A stretch of DNA of 64,000 bases from NCBI GenBank assembly GCA_014529385.2, contig CM043962.1, forward strand, positions 51,727,905 through 51,791,904, written 5' to 3'. A program made the translations under genes and the position numbers. This document shows positions 43,371 through 52,467 of this stretch, one piece after another. Origin of the DNA: Adiantum capillus-veneris. Its lineage: Eukaryota; Streptophyta; Polypodiopsida; Polypodiales; Pteridaceae. The number at the start of each line of letters is the position of its first letter. Position 1 is the stretch's first letter. The notes beneath the pieces are model-generated. The model was not told the DNA's origin, made no database searches, and saw nothing but the letters and a program-made list of their open reading frames with translations.

Positions 43371-45947
43371 TTACTCTAATGTAGCATTGTAAGCATTGAC
43401 AAGGTTCATACTATCCTTAAGTTGTACTCCTTGCATCCATCTAGCATCTTCAAAAGGATAATTTTTGAACTTAATAAGATACCGTCGGATTATCTTACCA
43501 TGTCGTAGTACCTTGTCTTCATGCTGAAGGACAGCTTCAGGTTGTAGCACCTCTTCTTGGTCTTCAATTTCGGGAGGGTCTTCAATAATTGGTTCAATTG
43601 GTGGCTCTCCTTTGTAGGGCTTAAGTAGGCTTACATGAAAGGCATTGTGTATAAGCCAATGGTTGGGCAACTTGAGTTGATAAGCTGTCTCATTGATAGG
43701 CTTCAAGATTTGGAAAGGACCATAGTATCTTTTTGCTAGTTTAGCATAATACTTTTGATGGCCCGTAGGATTTTTGCTCGTCGTTTGCCTTAATCGAGCC
43801 TTAGGAAACTTGAGTAAGACCCAATCATTTTCTTTGAACATTAAGGCTTTTCTGTGCTTATCAGCAGCAGCTTTTTGCCTTTGTTGAGAGATGGCTATAG
43901 CCTCCCTAATCTTTTGAAAAGATTCTTGTAGGTCACGGCTATATTCATCGGTGGCGAAGATCTTCCCATGTACTTTGAGTAGCAAGGGACTTTTAGGTCT
44001 TCCCTCTATGATCTGGAAAGGTGCTTTCCCGGTAGAAGTATGGACAGTATTATTGTAGGCATACTCTACTAGAGGTAAATACTTTTCCCATTGTGAGCGT
44101 TGATCTACTTCGGTAACATAAGTCTTGAGTAGATCGAGTATCGTAAGATTGGCTATCTCACTTTGGTCATCCGTTTGTGGGTGATAGGCCGAAGAGAAAT
44201 TCAATCTTGTTCCTAGATTTTCAAAGAGACCTTTCCAGAAATTACTGGTCATTCTAGGATCTCTATCTGACACGATGGATGTGGGTAATCCATGGTGCTT
44301 GAAAATCTGAGATATGAAGAGAGTTGCCATTTGATGTGCCTTAATAGTCTTTTTGACATGAATAAAATGTGCTTGCTTGCTAAACCTGTCGACTATTGTC
44401 CATATTCCTGTATTCCCATGGATAGACTTGGGTAATCCAAAGATGAAATCCATGGATATACTCTCCCATGGTGAATTTGGAATAGGCAATGGCTGGAGTA
44501 ATCCAGGTTGCTTCCCTCTATCATACTTGGTCTTTTGGAATACTACACATTTTGAAACATACTCTTGTATGTCCACTTTCAAGGTAGGCCAATAGAAATA
44601 CGTCTCTACTCCTCGGAGAGTAGGTTGAATACCTCTATGCCCTGCATATGGAGGAGCATGGGATTCATACATAACCTTCTCACGAAGGGAATGGGTAACA
44701 CATAGCCTATTGCCGTGGAGAACATAACCATCCTGCAAGGTGAATGGTTCCTCTTTCTTCCCCAAAGCAAGGGCTGACATTATGTCTCTAAAGTCAGGGT
44801 CAGTAGCATACTCATCTATCATAGAGGATAGATCATTGTGAGTAGCTATAGACACCGCATTAACTTTTGGTCGTCGTGAAAGTGCATCGACAACTTGATT
44901 GTGCTTACCAGCTATGTGAGAAATATGGAAATTAAATTGCGAAAGAAAATTTTCCCACCTCATTTGTTTGTCGGAAAGCTTGGTTTGCGTCATGAAATAC
45001 TTGAGACTTTGGTGGTCGGTTCGTAGGATAAATGGAGTCCCCAATAGGTAGTGCTTCCACGTGTCTAGGACATGTAGAACAGCTAAAAGCTCTTTCTCAT
45101 AAATGCCCAAGACTCGTTCATCACTATTGAGCCTTCGACTCTCATATGCTATGGCATGCCCTTCTTGAAGCAAAACCGCTCCAAGGCAATCACCACACGC
45201 ATCACATTGGACCTCAAATGGCTTTGAGAGATCCGGAAGCACGAGGACTGGTTGGGAAGTAAGCTTCTCTTTGAGTTTTTCAAAAGCATTTTGCTCCTTA
45301 GCAGTCCATACAAACTTAACGTTCTTCTTTGTTAAGTCGTGTAGTGGTCCTGCTACTTGAGAGAATTTTGCTATGAAGCGTCTATAATATGCACACATAC
45401 CAATAAAGATTCTTAGCTCATGTAGATTCGTTGGGTTAGGCCATGATTTTATTACCTCTAACTTTGATGGATCCATACGAATACCATCGTGAGAGATAAT
45501 ATGACCTAGATATTGAATCTCTTGAAGGAAGAATTCACTTTTCTTTTGGTTGAGAAAAAGTTTGTTCTCCCTCAAGGCTTGAAAAATCACTTGGAGATGT
45601 TGCTTATGTTCCTCCAAAGACTTGGAGTAGATGATGATATCATCAAAGAACACTCCAGTGAATTTACGATATGGTCTAAAAATTTTCTCCATGAGATGAT
45701 TGAAGGTAGTTGGTGCATTAGTCAAGCCAAAAGGCATGACTAGATATTCATAAAGACCAAATGTTGTGCGAAACGGGGTCTTTAGGATATCTTCATCCAC
45801 TATCCTTATTTGATGATAGCCATTCTTAAGGTCAATCCTATTGAAGTAGGTAGAGCCTTGTAGCTTATCAAACAGATCTTCTACTCGAGGCACGGGAAAT
45901 CTGTTTTTGATAGTGATATGGTTTAGTGCTCGATAGTCCACACACAT
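43371..45947 (-). CDS. G5 Pol: reverse transcriptase, RNase H, integrase, chromodomain
   Basis: 858 codons without a stop. RT (residues about 1-170) has CVDYRALNHITIKNRFPVPR, FNRIDLKNGYHQIRI, LVMPFGLTNAPTTF and the catalytic VFFDDIIIYS. RNase H follows (about 230-350) with VQCDACGDCLGAVLLQ, YEKELLAVLHVLDTWKHYL and RTDHQSLKY. Integrase has the HHCC domain (ending in a CVVFQK sequence where the last Cys is missing), then SMDFIFGLPKS, IVSDRDPRMTSNFW and a catalytic Glu position in the HPQTDDQSEIANLTI stretch. The last 60 residues (RHGKIIRRYLIKFKNYPFED..W) are a chromodomain, which in chromoviruses guides insertion to chromatin. The true start lies upstream: related sequence runs in this frame to about 46060 with stops. 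The protein copies RNA into DNA and inserts it. Confidence 0.95.
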   Translation of the reverse strand: MCVDYRALNHITIKNRFPVPRVEDLFDKLQGSTYFNRIDLKNGYHQIRIVDEDILKTPFRTTFGLYEYLVMPFGLTNAPTTFNHLMEKIFRPYRKFTGVFFDDIIIYSKSLEEHKQHLQVIFQALRENKLFLNQKKSEFFLQEIQYLGHIISHDGIRMDPSKLEVIKSWPNPTNLHELRIFIGMCAYYRRFIAKFSQVAGPLHDLTKKNVKFVWTAKEQNAFEKLKEKLTSQPVLVLPDLSKPFEVQCDACGDCLGAVLLQEGHAIAYESRRLNSDERVLGIYEKELLAVLHVLDTWKHYLLGTPFILRTDHQSLKYFMTQTKLSDKQMRWENFLSQFNFHISHIAGKHNQVVDALSRRPKVNAVSIATHNDLSSMIDEYATDPDFRDIMSALALGKKEEPFTLQDGYVLHGNRLCVTHSLREKVMYESHAPPYAGHRGIQPTLRGVETYFYWPTLKVDIQEYVSKCVVFQKTKYDRGKQPGLLQPLPIPNSPWESISMDFIFGLPKSIHGNTGIWTIVDRFSKQAHFIHVKKTIKAHQMATLFISQIFKHHGLPTSIVSDRDPRMTSNFWKGLFENLGTRLNFSSAYHPQTDDQSEIANLTILDLLKTYVTEVDQRSQWEKYLPLVEYAYNNTVHTSTGKAPFQIIEGRPKSPLLLKVHGKIFATDEYSRDLQESFQKIREAIAISQQRQKAAADKHRKALMFKENDWVLLKFPKARLRQTTSKNPTGHQKYYAKLAKRYYGPFQILKPINETAYQLKLPNHWLIHNAFHVSLLKPYKGEPPIEPIIEDPPEIEDQEEVLQPEAVLQHEDKVLRHGKIIRRYLIKFKNYPFEDARWMQGVQLKDSMNLVNAYNATLE

Positions 45948-46005
45948 ACGGTATGCACCATCTTTCTTTTGCTCTTAAAGGATTGGAGAACAAAAGGGAG
46001 AGGAA

Positions 46006-46686
46006 CTAGGCCTCACCATCCCTTTGTCTACCAATTCCTATACTTGCCTCATAATCTCCTCTTGTTGAGCTTGTGTGACTCGATTTGTTAGGCGGTGAGC
46101 TTCCTGGAAGGAGCTCAATACGATGGTCATCATCCCCTCGTTTTGGAGGTAGGTCCATAGGGATATCATCGATGAACACATCTTGGAATCCTTTTAGAAA
46201 AGTAGACAAGTCTAACTCTTCTTGATTCCTATAATTTTCATTTGATGAAACATTATTAGCTTTTAGAGACTCTTTGACATAAATCATGTACGCAGAAACT
46301 GAGCTCTTCATTGATTTATCAAAAGAAAGAGGATTTACAAGTGGAATAGTGCGACCACGCTCACTAGCATCTATATACATGTTCTTTCCCCTGTAGGTGA
46401 AGTAAATTCTCCTTTCAGGGAACTTCATGTTGGCATCCATGCGATCAAACCATGGTGCCCCTAGGATAACATCCTGATGTTGGAGAGGAGAGATGAAGAA
46501 GTCTTCTTTGTCGACATAGCTTTGGACATGAAGCCTCAACTTCCCAATCAAGGGAGTAATAGAGGCTTGTTGTCCCTTGAAAGCTGCATCGGTTGTTACT
46601 ATATCTCCCATCTCAAAAGCTTGAATGCCCAACTTGGTGGCCAACTCTATTGATATGATGTTGAGAGTAGAGCCCGGGTCAAACAA
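46006..46686 (-). pseudogene. G5 aspartic protease and pre-RT linker
   Basis: Contains FDPGSTLNIISIELATKLGI, the DPGS active-site form common in plant chromoviruses, followed by SYVDKEDFFISPLQHQDVIL and GAPWFDRMDANMKFPERRIY. It continues in frame from gag. After RIELLPGSSPPNK the frame shifts near 46100; in the pol frame LVDKGMVRPSSSPFCSPIL follows, then TAA and EQKKDGAYRM. So protease and RT are no longer in one frame in this copy. Confidence 0.88.
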
Positions 46687-48144
46687 GATGAAGGCATCAT
46701 GCTCTCTTACCTTTCCCCACGCATAGGAAAGTGATGATCCTTTGCAATGACCATCCTCTTTTGGAGCTTCGATGGTGGAAGCCCTAGGAGTCTCATTGCG
46801 AGTATTCTTCTTGGGGCAAGAACGATAGCCATGTCCTTGCTCTCCACACTTGAAACACTTATGGTCCTTGCGAAAAGCTTCAAGCTCTTAAGGAGAGAGT
46901 CTGTTTTTACCTTTGTAAACTCCCTTCTCCTTGGACCGATTGTTGTTGTTGTTGTTGGAAGTGCCTTGGGAATTATTTTGAGCATTGGATTTCCCCTTTG
47001 CATCATTTTTATCTTTGTTTTCCATGGGCTTGACATTACGTCTAGCCCCTTGATGGAAATTGATGCGTGAAGCAACCATGGTGTGGTGGATTACTTCGGT
47101 AATAGTACCGGGCCGTTGAGAGTTGATGTATTCGGCCATCTCTTCAGGTAATCCCGCACATAATTGCTGTCTTTGTTCGGCAAAGTCTATCTTTTGAAAG
47201 ACAGTAGCTTTGAGATGTAAATCCCAAAACTTGTCTACATACTTGTTGATAGACTCATGAGAGAGAAGCTTCAAGCCGCGCCATTCGGTAAGAACTTTAT
47301 CTTTAGTATCACTTGGAAGAAATTGCTTCATGATGGAAACTCGTAGAGTTTTCCATGTCTTTGGGGCTTCTCCATTGCCACGAAGGCTAGCCCACCATTG
47401 ACGAGCTGATTTTTGGAAGTGCATAGCTACATGGCGTAGCTTGGAGGACTTTGTGAAGCCCTCGTCCCCAAAGGCCGCATCAAATTGCTAGATGAAGGCC
47501 AACACTTTGTCGATAGCACCAAAGGTGCCATCATAGGTGAGAAAAGAGACACTCTTTCCTCCCTCCTTGAACTTCTTTAGCTTTTGTGACCTTCGCCATG
47601 CAGGAAATGATTTGCGATGTCCTCCCCTCTTGTATTCTCTAGGAGAATAGGCATAACTTTCATCGGAAGAGGAGGAAGGTGAAGAAGAAGGAGAAGAGGG
47701 TGACCTCTTCCTAGCCCTTTTCTTCCTTTGTTTCCTCTCTTGCCTTTCAGAGTGATGAGGAGAAGGACTATAGGTTGCTCTTTTCCTCTTGGGAGGAGTA
47801 GGCGATCGTCTAGACCGCCGTCTTCATGGAGCCACATCTTCAGAAGAACTTAGACTGTCATTGCTTTCTTTCTCTTTGGATTCCTCCTCTCAAATGGGAG
47901 AGAGTCTTCTTTTGGGGGTCTCTTCAAGAGGCCTCCTAAGCTCTCTCTCCTCTGGGAGAGGAAGGGAAATTCCACAAGCACGAAGTTGTTGAGTAACTTC
48001 GGCTTGCAAAACAGGGTTGCCCATAGCTTGTTGCAACCTAGTGACGAGATAATTCACAAACATGGGAGCATCATCATTAGCACCTTCATGTGCAAAATCA
48101 AAGCTATCAATGTTCATTCTACTCTCTTGATTATTGTCAGCCAT
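46687..48144 (-). pseudogene. G5 Gag
   Basis: Start at ATG 48142-48144 (MADNNQESRMNIDSF). One continuous frame down to the protease but with stops at 47890 (TGA), near 47826, near 47490 (TAG) and 46888 (TAA). Domains: acidic head, very basic Ser/Arg region (PTPPKRKRATYSPSPHHSER), gag core with LKKFKEGGKSVSF, QKSARQWWASLRGNGEAP, SIMKQFLPSD and SINKYVDKFWDLHLKA, an Asn-rich stretch, then the CCHC knuckle CFKCGEQGHGYRSCP (about 46810-46855). It forms the particle. Confidence 0.9.
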
Positions 48145-48545
48145 GTTAACAAAATTTATGTTTATACTTAGTGTATGCTTTGGCAATACAAAACCTTAGT
48201 TGCCACTCCTCTTAGCCTTTGAACATCGGCTCTTAAGTATCTACACCCATGGCTCAAAGTGGTTAATTATAGAGAGTAGAGGAGTAGGTCTAACATAGAA
48301 GAGTTGCCAAGGGTTAGCTCCTTTCGGACTTCTTATGGCTCAATAATGGTAAAGCCGTAGGCAAGTCTAAAAAGACTCCATTATTAAGTCCAAAGCTCCT
48401 GAGGTGTGCACCATCCCCCACATAGTGGACTTAACAAAACCGATAATAGATCCCAATTCCACTTACCCTATTATAATTAACAACATCAACCATTTATAGG
48501 CTACTTAAGGACCTCTCTTCTTAAGCAAGAAAAGAGAAACCAAAT
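48145..48545 (-). other. G5 5' leader
   Basis: Non-coding; its first part (TTTCTCTTTTCTTGCTYAAGA) is shared with the second family copy after its primer site (63866 onward). Confidence 0.7.
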
Positions 48546-48557
48546 GCTCTGATACCA
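48546..48557 (-). other. G5 primer binding site (initiator Met tRNA)
   Basis: Exact TGGTATCAGAGC on the minus strand beside the 5' LTR. Confidence 0.96.
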
Positions 48558-48558
48558 A

Positions 48559-50181
48559 TGTAATGGAATTTGCCTATTCAATTTGAGAGTAGCGGAATTT
48601 AATGAGAGTACTTTCAAGAAATGATTTTGTGAGCATAGCGGGTTGACATAATTGAAGATAGCAACATAATCATAGCAATTAGTTAACTTGGCATAGACAA
48701 TACTTTTGCAAGAGAGAGAGTTTAGAGAACATGACAACACTTGAGGACCGGATTTATGCGGAGCCGGTCCCCCCTCCAATAGGCATTTGTATTATGATTT
48801 CTCCCATAAAGAGAGACTTGTTACAATACAGTCTTTGTGTTCCTTGTGACCTAGGTGATGCCATGAAGATGGAAGGCTTCATGCATCACAAACATAACAT
48901 AAACTTGAAGAAAGCTTTAACTATCCCAAGCCTCAGTCCCACGACCTCAAACACCTTCGAAGGTGGAGAGAGCTAGCAGGGAATGAGGGTAGGAAAGAGG
49001 AAGAAGAAACATTTCGTAGGAGAAAGAATTAGTTCCTCACTTATCATACTCTTGTTGCTAGCATACATAATAGCATAGTAATGAAGAAGAAGGAGATGGC
49101 AAGCTTAAGCATTGAAGCATGGCTCTTGGTTGGATTTGCACTCCATAGCCAAGAGTGTTGGTGTAGGCTCTCAACCTTTACTTGCTTGGAGAGGGAGCTC
49201 TTCCACTTTGCATAGCACACAATGAGAGTGCTTGTGAGTGTGTGTGGGTGAGTATACCCCATAAGCACCCCCCTAGCTTGCTTGGGTCGACCCCCCCTTG
49301 TAGCTCATGCTTGAAGCTCATTGGACCCCTCCAGGGCTAGCCAATCACAAGCAGAGGCCCTTACAAGCAACAGGGATAGCCTTGGGACAAGTGTCCCCCT
49401 TTCCCCTTTGAGAGAGAGGACTTGATAAATGCAAAAACAATTAGATAATTCAAGTAATTTATCATTGGACCCCTTTGAAGCCTAGCCAATAGGCTTCAAG
49501 CAACACATGAAGGTAACATGGGTAGGGACCTGACATGTGTCCTTGCTGCCTCTTCAAGCTGGGGCTTCCCTTGTGAGTGTGAGTGTGTGTTCTCTCTCTA
49601 ATCCCTAGGAAAAGGGCTCGCCCCCCCTCTTGTAGGGATGCTTTTGACTTTAGGAGCTCAAGCACCTTAGTCATCAAGCATGACAAAGCACTTGGACTAG
49701 GGGGTATGCCCACAAGCATCTCAGGCAAGCATGTCAAGGCACCTCAAGCACCTTAATCAAGCGGCAAGTCAAGCACCTCAAGCATGGAGTAAGTCAAGCA
49801 CCTCAAGCACCTTAATCAAGCACCTCAAGCAGGACAAACACCTCAAGCACGACAAGCACCTCAAGCAGGTCAAGCACCTCGAGCTTGGGCCGGGTTCCCA
49901 CCTCAAGCTCAGCCCTAGCTTACCTAAGGTCAAAGGACTTTTACACACATTATTGGAGGTCTTCAATGAAGCTAACACTAAGGTCTTATGCTCCATTGTT
50001 TAGCCTTGCTCTTGATAGAACATCTCCCATTTGGGCCCCTTTACTATTGGCCCCGTGTTGAGATAGATCTATAAGCACATATCTATATCTTAACACTTGT
50101 TCCCGTTTATTCTCCCACATTAAGTGATCAATTTAATATGAGAAAATCATTTGTGTTGGTTAGATATTAGATTTTATGACA
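48559..50181 (-). repeat. G5 5' LTR
   Basis: 1623 bp partner of 41389-43010, with the same minisatellite. Confidence 0.96.
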
Positions 50182-50186
50182 AATGA

Positions 50187-50975
50187 TGATGCAGATAATG
50201 AGTGTTCAGACACCTCAAGTAAGCGTGGGAATGAAGCCGAGAATATCAAGTTTTATGATTTTGCTAATCAACACCCTAGACGCCAAGAACGCCATAGGAG
50301 GAAAAGAGCAGGAAACAAAGCGAGAGAGAACCTGATGCCCAGGATAAAAGGTAAAACTCACTATTTGATGCTTGTAAAAGCAGAGGATTGTGTGAAAGAT
50401 CAAATATCAGGAAAATTCTAAAAAAATCGAAAAGAAAGAACGCGAGAGGAAACAAAACAGGTACGAAAAGCTAAAACCGAAACAAAATCATAAGAATCTG
50501 AAAAATAAAAAAGAGAAACAACAAAAGACCAAGAGCGGACCAAACTGGAGCGTAAACAGAAATACCAGGAACTGAAACGGTCCCTGAGAGAGATATGGAC
50601 TACTGAAGAGGATAGTGATGGTAAAGGGGAGTCAGAAAAGGGGAACATGAACTAGCCATCACACTATCGGAAGTTTACCATCCAGGGCAGAAAAATCATC
50701 ATGACACCACCAATCAGGGAGAGAACCAACCAAGAATCTTACGATGGGCCTGAAAATTCAAAAAAGATAGACCTCGCAGAACCAGGTGAAAAGCCTCAGC
50801 CAGTCTATATAGCTAATGATTTAGAGCCTGAGGAGGAAGCACAGCTAACACAACTTCTCAAGAAGTATAAAGATGTGTTCGCTTGGTCCTACAAAAAAAT
50901 GGCAAGGAACAAGCATATACCATACTCACAATGAGATGTATCCAAAGCGACACAAAGTATGGCACCAAGATGGAG
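50187..50975 (+). pseudogene. G4 post-protease region part 2 and start of RT
   Basis: Coding resumes in frame after the G5 insertion (DADNECSDTSSKRGNE...), passes a very basic segment (HPRRQERHRRKRAGNKAREN), stops near 50420 and several lysine/arginine-rich broken bits, and reopens at 50701 with PVYIANDLEPEEEAQLTQLL and KKYKDVFAWSYKKM, the conserved entry to Gypsy reverse transcriptase. Traces continue in a shifted frame (NEMYPKRHK) to about 50970; the catalytic part is absent because G6 starts there. Confidence 0.75.
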
Positions 50976-52174
50976 TGTGTTGATTGCTTGCAAAAGATGA
51001 ATACAATAGGTAGCGTATGGCAGGAAAATGAGAAGGGAACAAGATCGTAGGAGGCATAATGGAGAGATTGGAGTTGATGGCGAGGAATATCATGAGTGTG
51101 TCCACCCTTCTTCTTCTTGAAATTGTGCCTTCAAGCCTTAATTACAAGTGGTGTGGAGGTGTGGTGCTCATCTTTTGTGCATGGTGATGGTGATGATGAT
51201 GGTGTTGTGATTATGTGATTAGGGTTCATGCTACAAGCATGTAGCACAAGAGTGTGTATGGATAGGTGTGTGTGTGTGTGTGTTCTCTCCCCCCAAGTGA
51301 GCTCTCATGGCCTCCTTATATAGGGAAGGAGGGAAGGATTTAGCAATATTTCTATTTGAGGTGAGTGTCCCACTTTGGTGACTAGGAAAATGGGGTGCAT
51401 GTGACTGTGGCTCCCATCTTGTCTCCTCATTATTTAAAATACCAGAGTCAATAGAGAGAGAAAAAGAGAGAATGTGGGTAGGATGTAGAGGATAGGAAAT
51501 ATTTACAATAGTCTAGCTTTGGATAAACATAAGCTTATTAGGGAGAGAAGAGAGAGGTAAGAAAATTATAAGAGAGGTTGTCGAAGGTGGATATTTGTTG
51601 ATGAGGATGGATCCTCCAAAAATGGTGATAGAATTACTCTAGACTAGCCAAGACCTCATTAAAAGAGCCTTGTCTCTTGTAATCATGCTTGAAGACTTGT
51701 AGAACCATAGCCATTCTAGAAGGAAGAAAAGTGGGGATGGCCTGTGTCACCATTACACAAGAAAACTGGGGTCCACTACAAAAATCATATCTCCGTGTTC
51801 ATAACTCTAAAAATTCTGAAAAAAATTGAGCTAAAAGTTGAGATCACGAGCTACATCTTTCATGTTGAACACTCCTTCAGATTCGGGGTTCTTCTTTACT
51901 TAAAAAATTCAGCCAAATAATGTATTATTTGTGGCTGCAAAAGTCTTTTGGTGGTCCCCTTTGAGTGGACTTCTCTCTTGCCTTCAAGTGTAAGCTCCTT
52001 CATGTGTTTCATAAAACATGACCTAGAGTGTTGAAAAGATTGGCAATCATCTAGATGGAGGTATTATTGAAATTTGAAAGTGGGGTTGAGGTTTGAAAAT
52101 GAAAACTAGTGAATAAAATATTTGGTAGAGTGGAATAATATACATACATGAAAAAAAAATATTAGAAAATACTA

Positions 52175-52232
<58 letters not shown>

Positions 52233-52439
52233 TTTAAGGTCAAAAGAGAGATCAACAAAGAAAGCTTACTTATTATGCTACATCGTGATTGATTAGCACA
52301 AGTATTATTTATTTAATAAAGGCTAAAACGTTTGTGAAAAAGGAAGAAAAAATCAAAAGTAACTTATATAATGGGAAATATTTTGATAAAAGGGCAAAAA
52401 TATATGGGGGGGTTCCCATGCATGGAAAAGCTTTCCTCA
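50976..52439 (-). repeat. Probable G6 3' LTR
   Basis: The minus strand starts TGAGGAAAGC right after a purine run (AGGGGGAGGGCTAA, 52440-52453) and would end CAATCAACACA at 50976. A minus-strand TATATAA at 51316-51322 followed by GGAGGCC fits an LTR promoter. The partner is missing, so the ends are inferred. Confidence 0.6.
52177..52227. repeat. (AT)25 microsatellite
   Basis: Uninterrupted AT inside the probable G6 LTR. Confidence 0.97.
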
Positions 52440-52467
52440 TTAGCCCTCCCCCTAAGGCTAGAGGTAT

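Larger units (their letters stand above)
41389..50181 (-). mobile_element. G5: nearly complete young chromovirus (Gypsy)
   Basis: LTRs 41389-43010 and 48559-50181 (1.62 kb), flanked by aatga (41384-41388, 50182-50186), primer site at the right LTR, gag, protease, and an unbroken 858-codon pol. The LTRs differ at roughly 25 positions by eye, the closest pair in the window apart from C0. Gag has several stops, so this copy is probably not autonomous, but it is the best preserved element here. A second copy of the family begins at 62269. Confidence 0.96.
36547..50975 (+). mobile_element. G4: plus-strand Gypsy (Tat-like), 3' part missing, split by G5
   Basis: 5' LTR, primer site, gag, linker, protease, a post-protease region and the start of RT are present in order. 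It is interrupted at 41389-50181 by G5 (target duplication aatga) and ends near 50975 where G6 starts. The zinc knuckles, protease and post-protease sequence resemble G2. No 3' LTR in the window. Confidence 0.85.

Noticed and set aside
46747-47070. Plus-strand 107-codon hydrophobic frame
   Set aside because: It is the antisense of the G5 gag knuckle and Asn-rich region.
48546-48557. GCTCTGATACCA as a possible tRNA gene 3' end (also 4411, 15822, 63850)
   Set aside because: There is no cloverleaf upstream; the position next to LTR ends shows they are primer binding sites.
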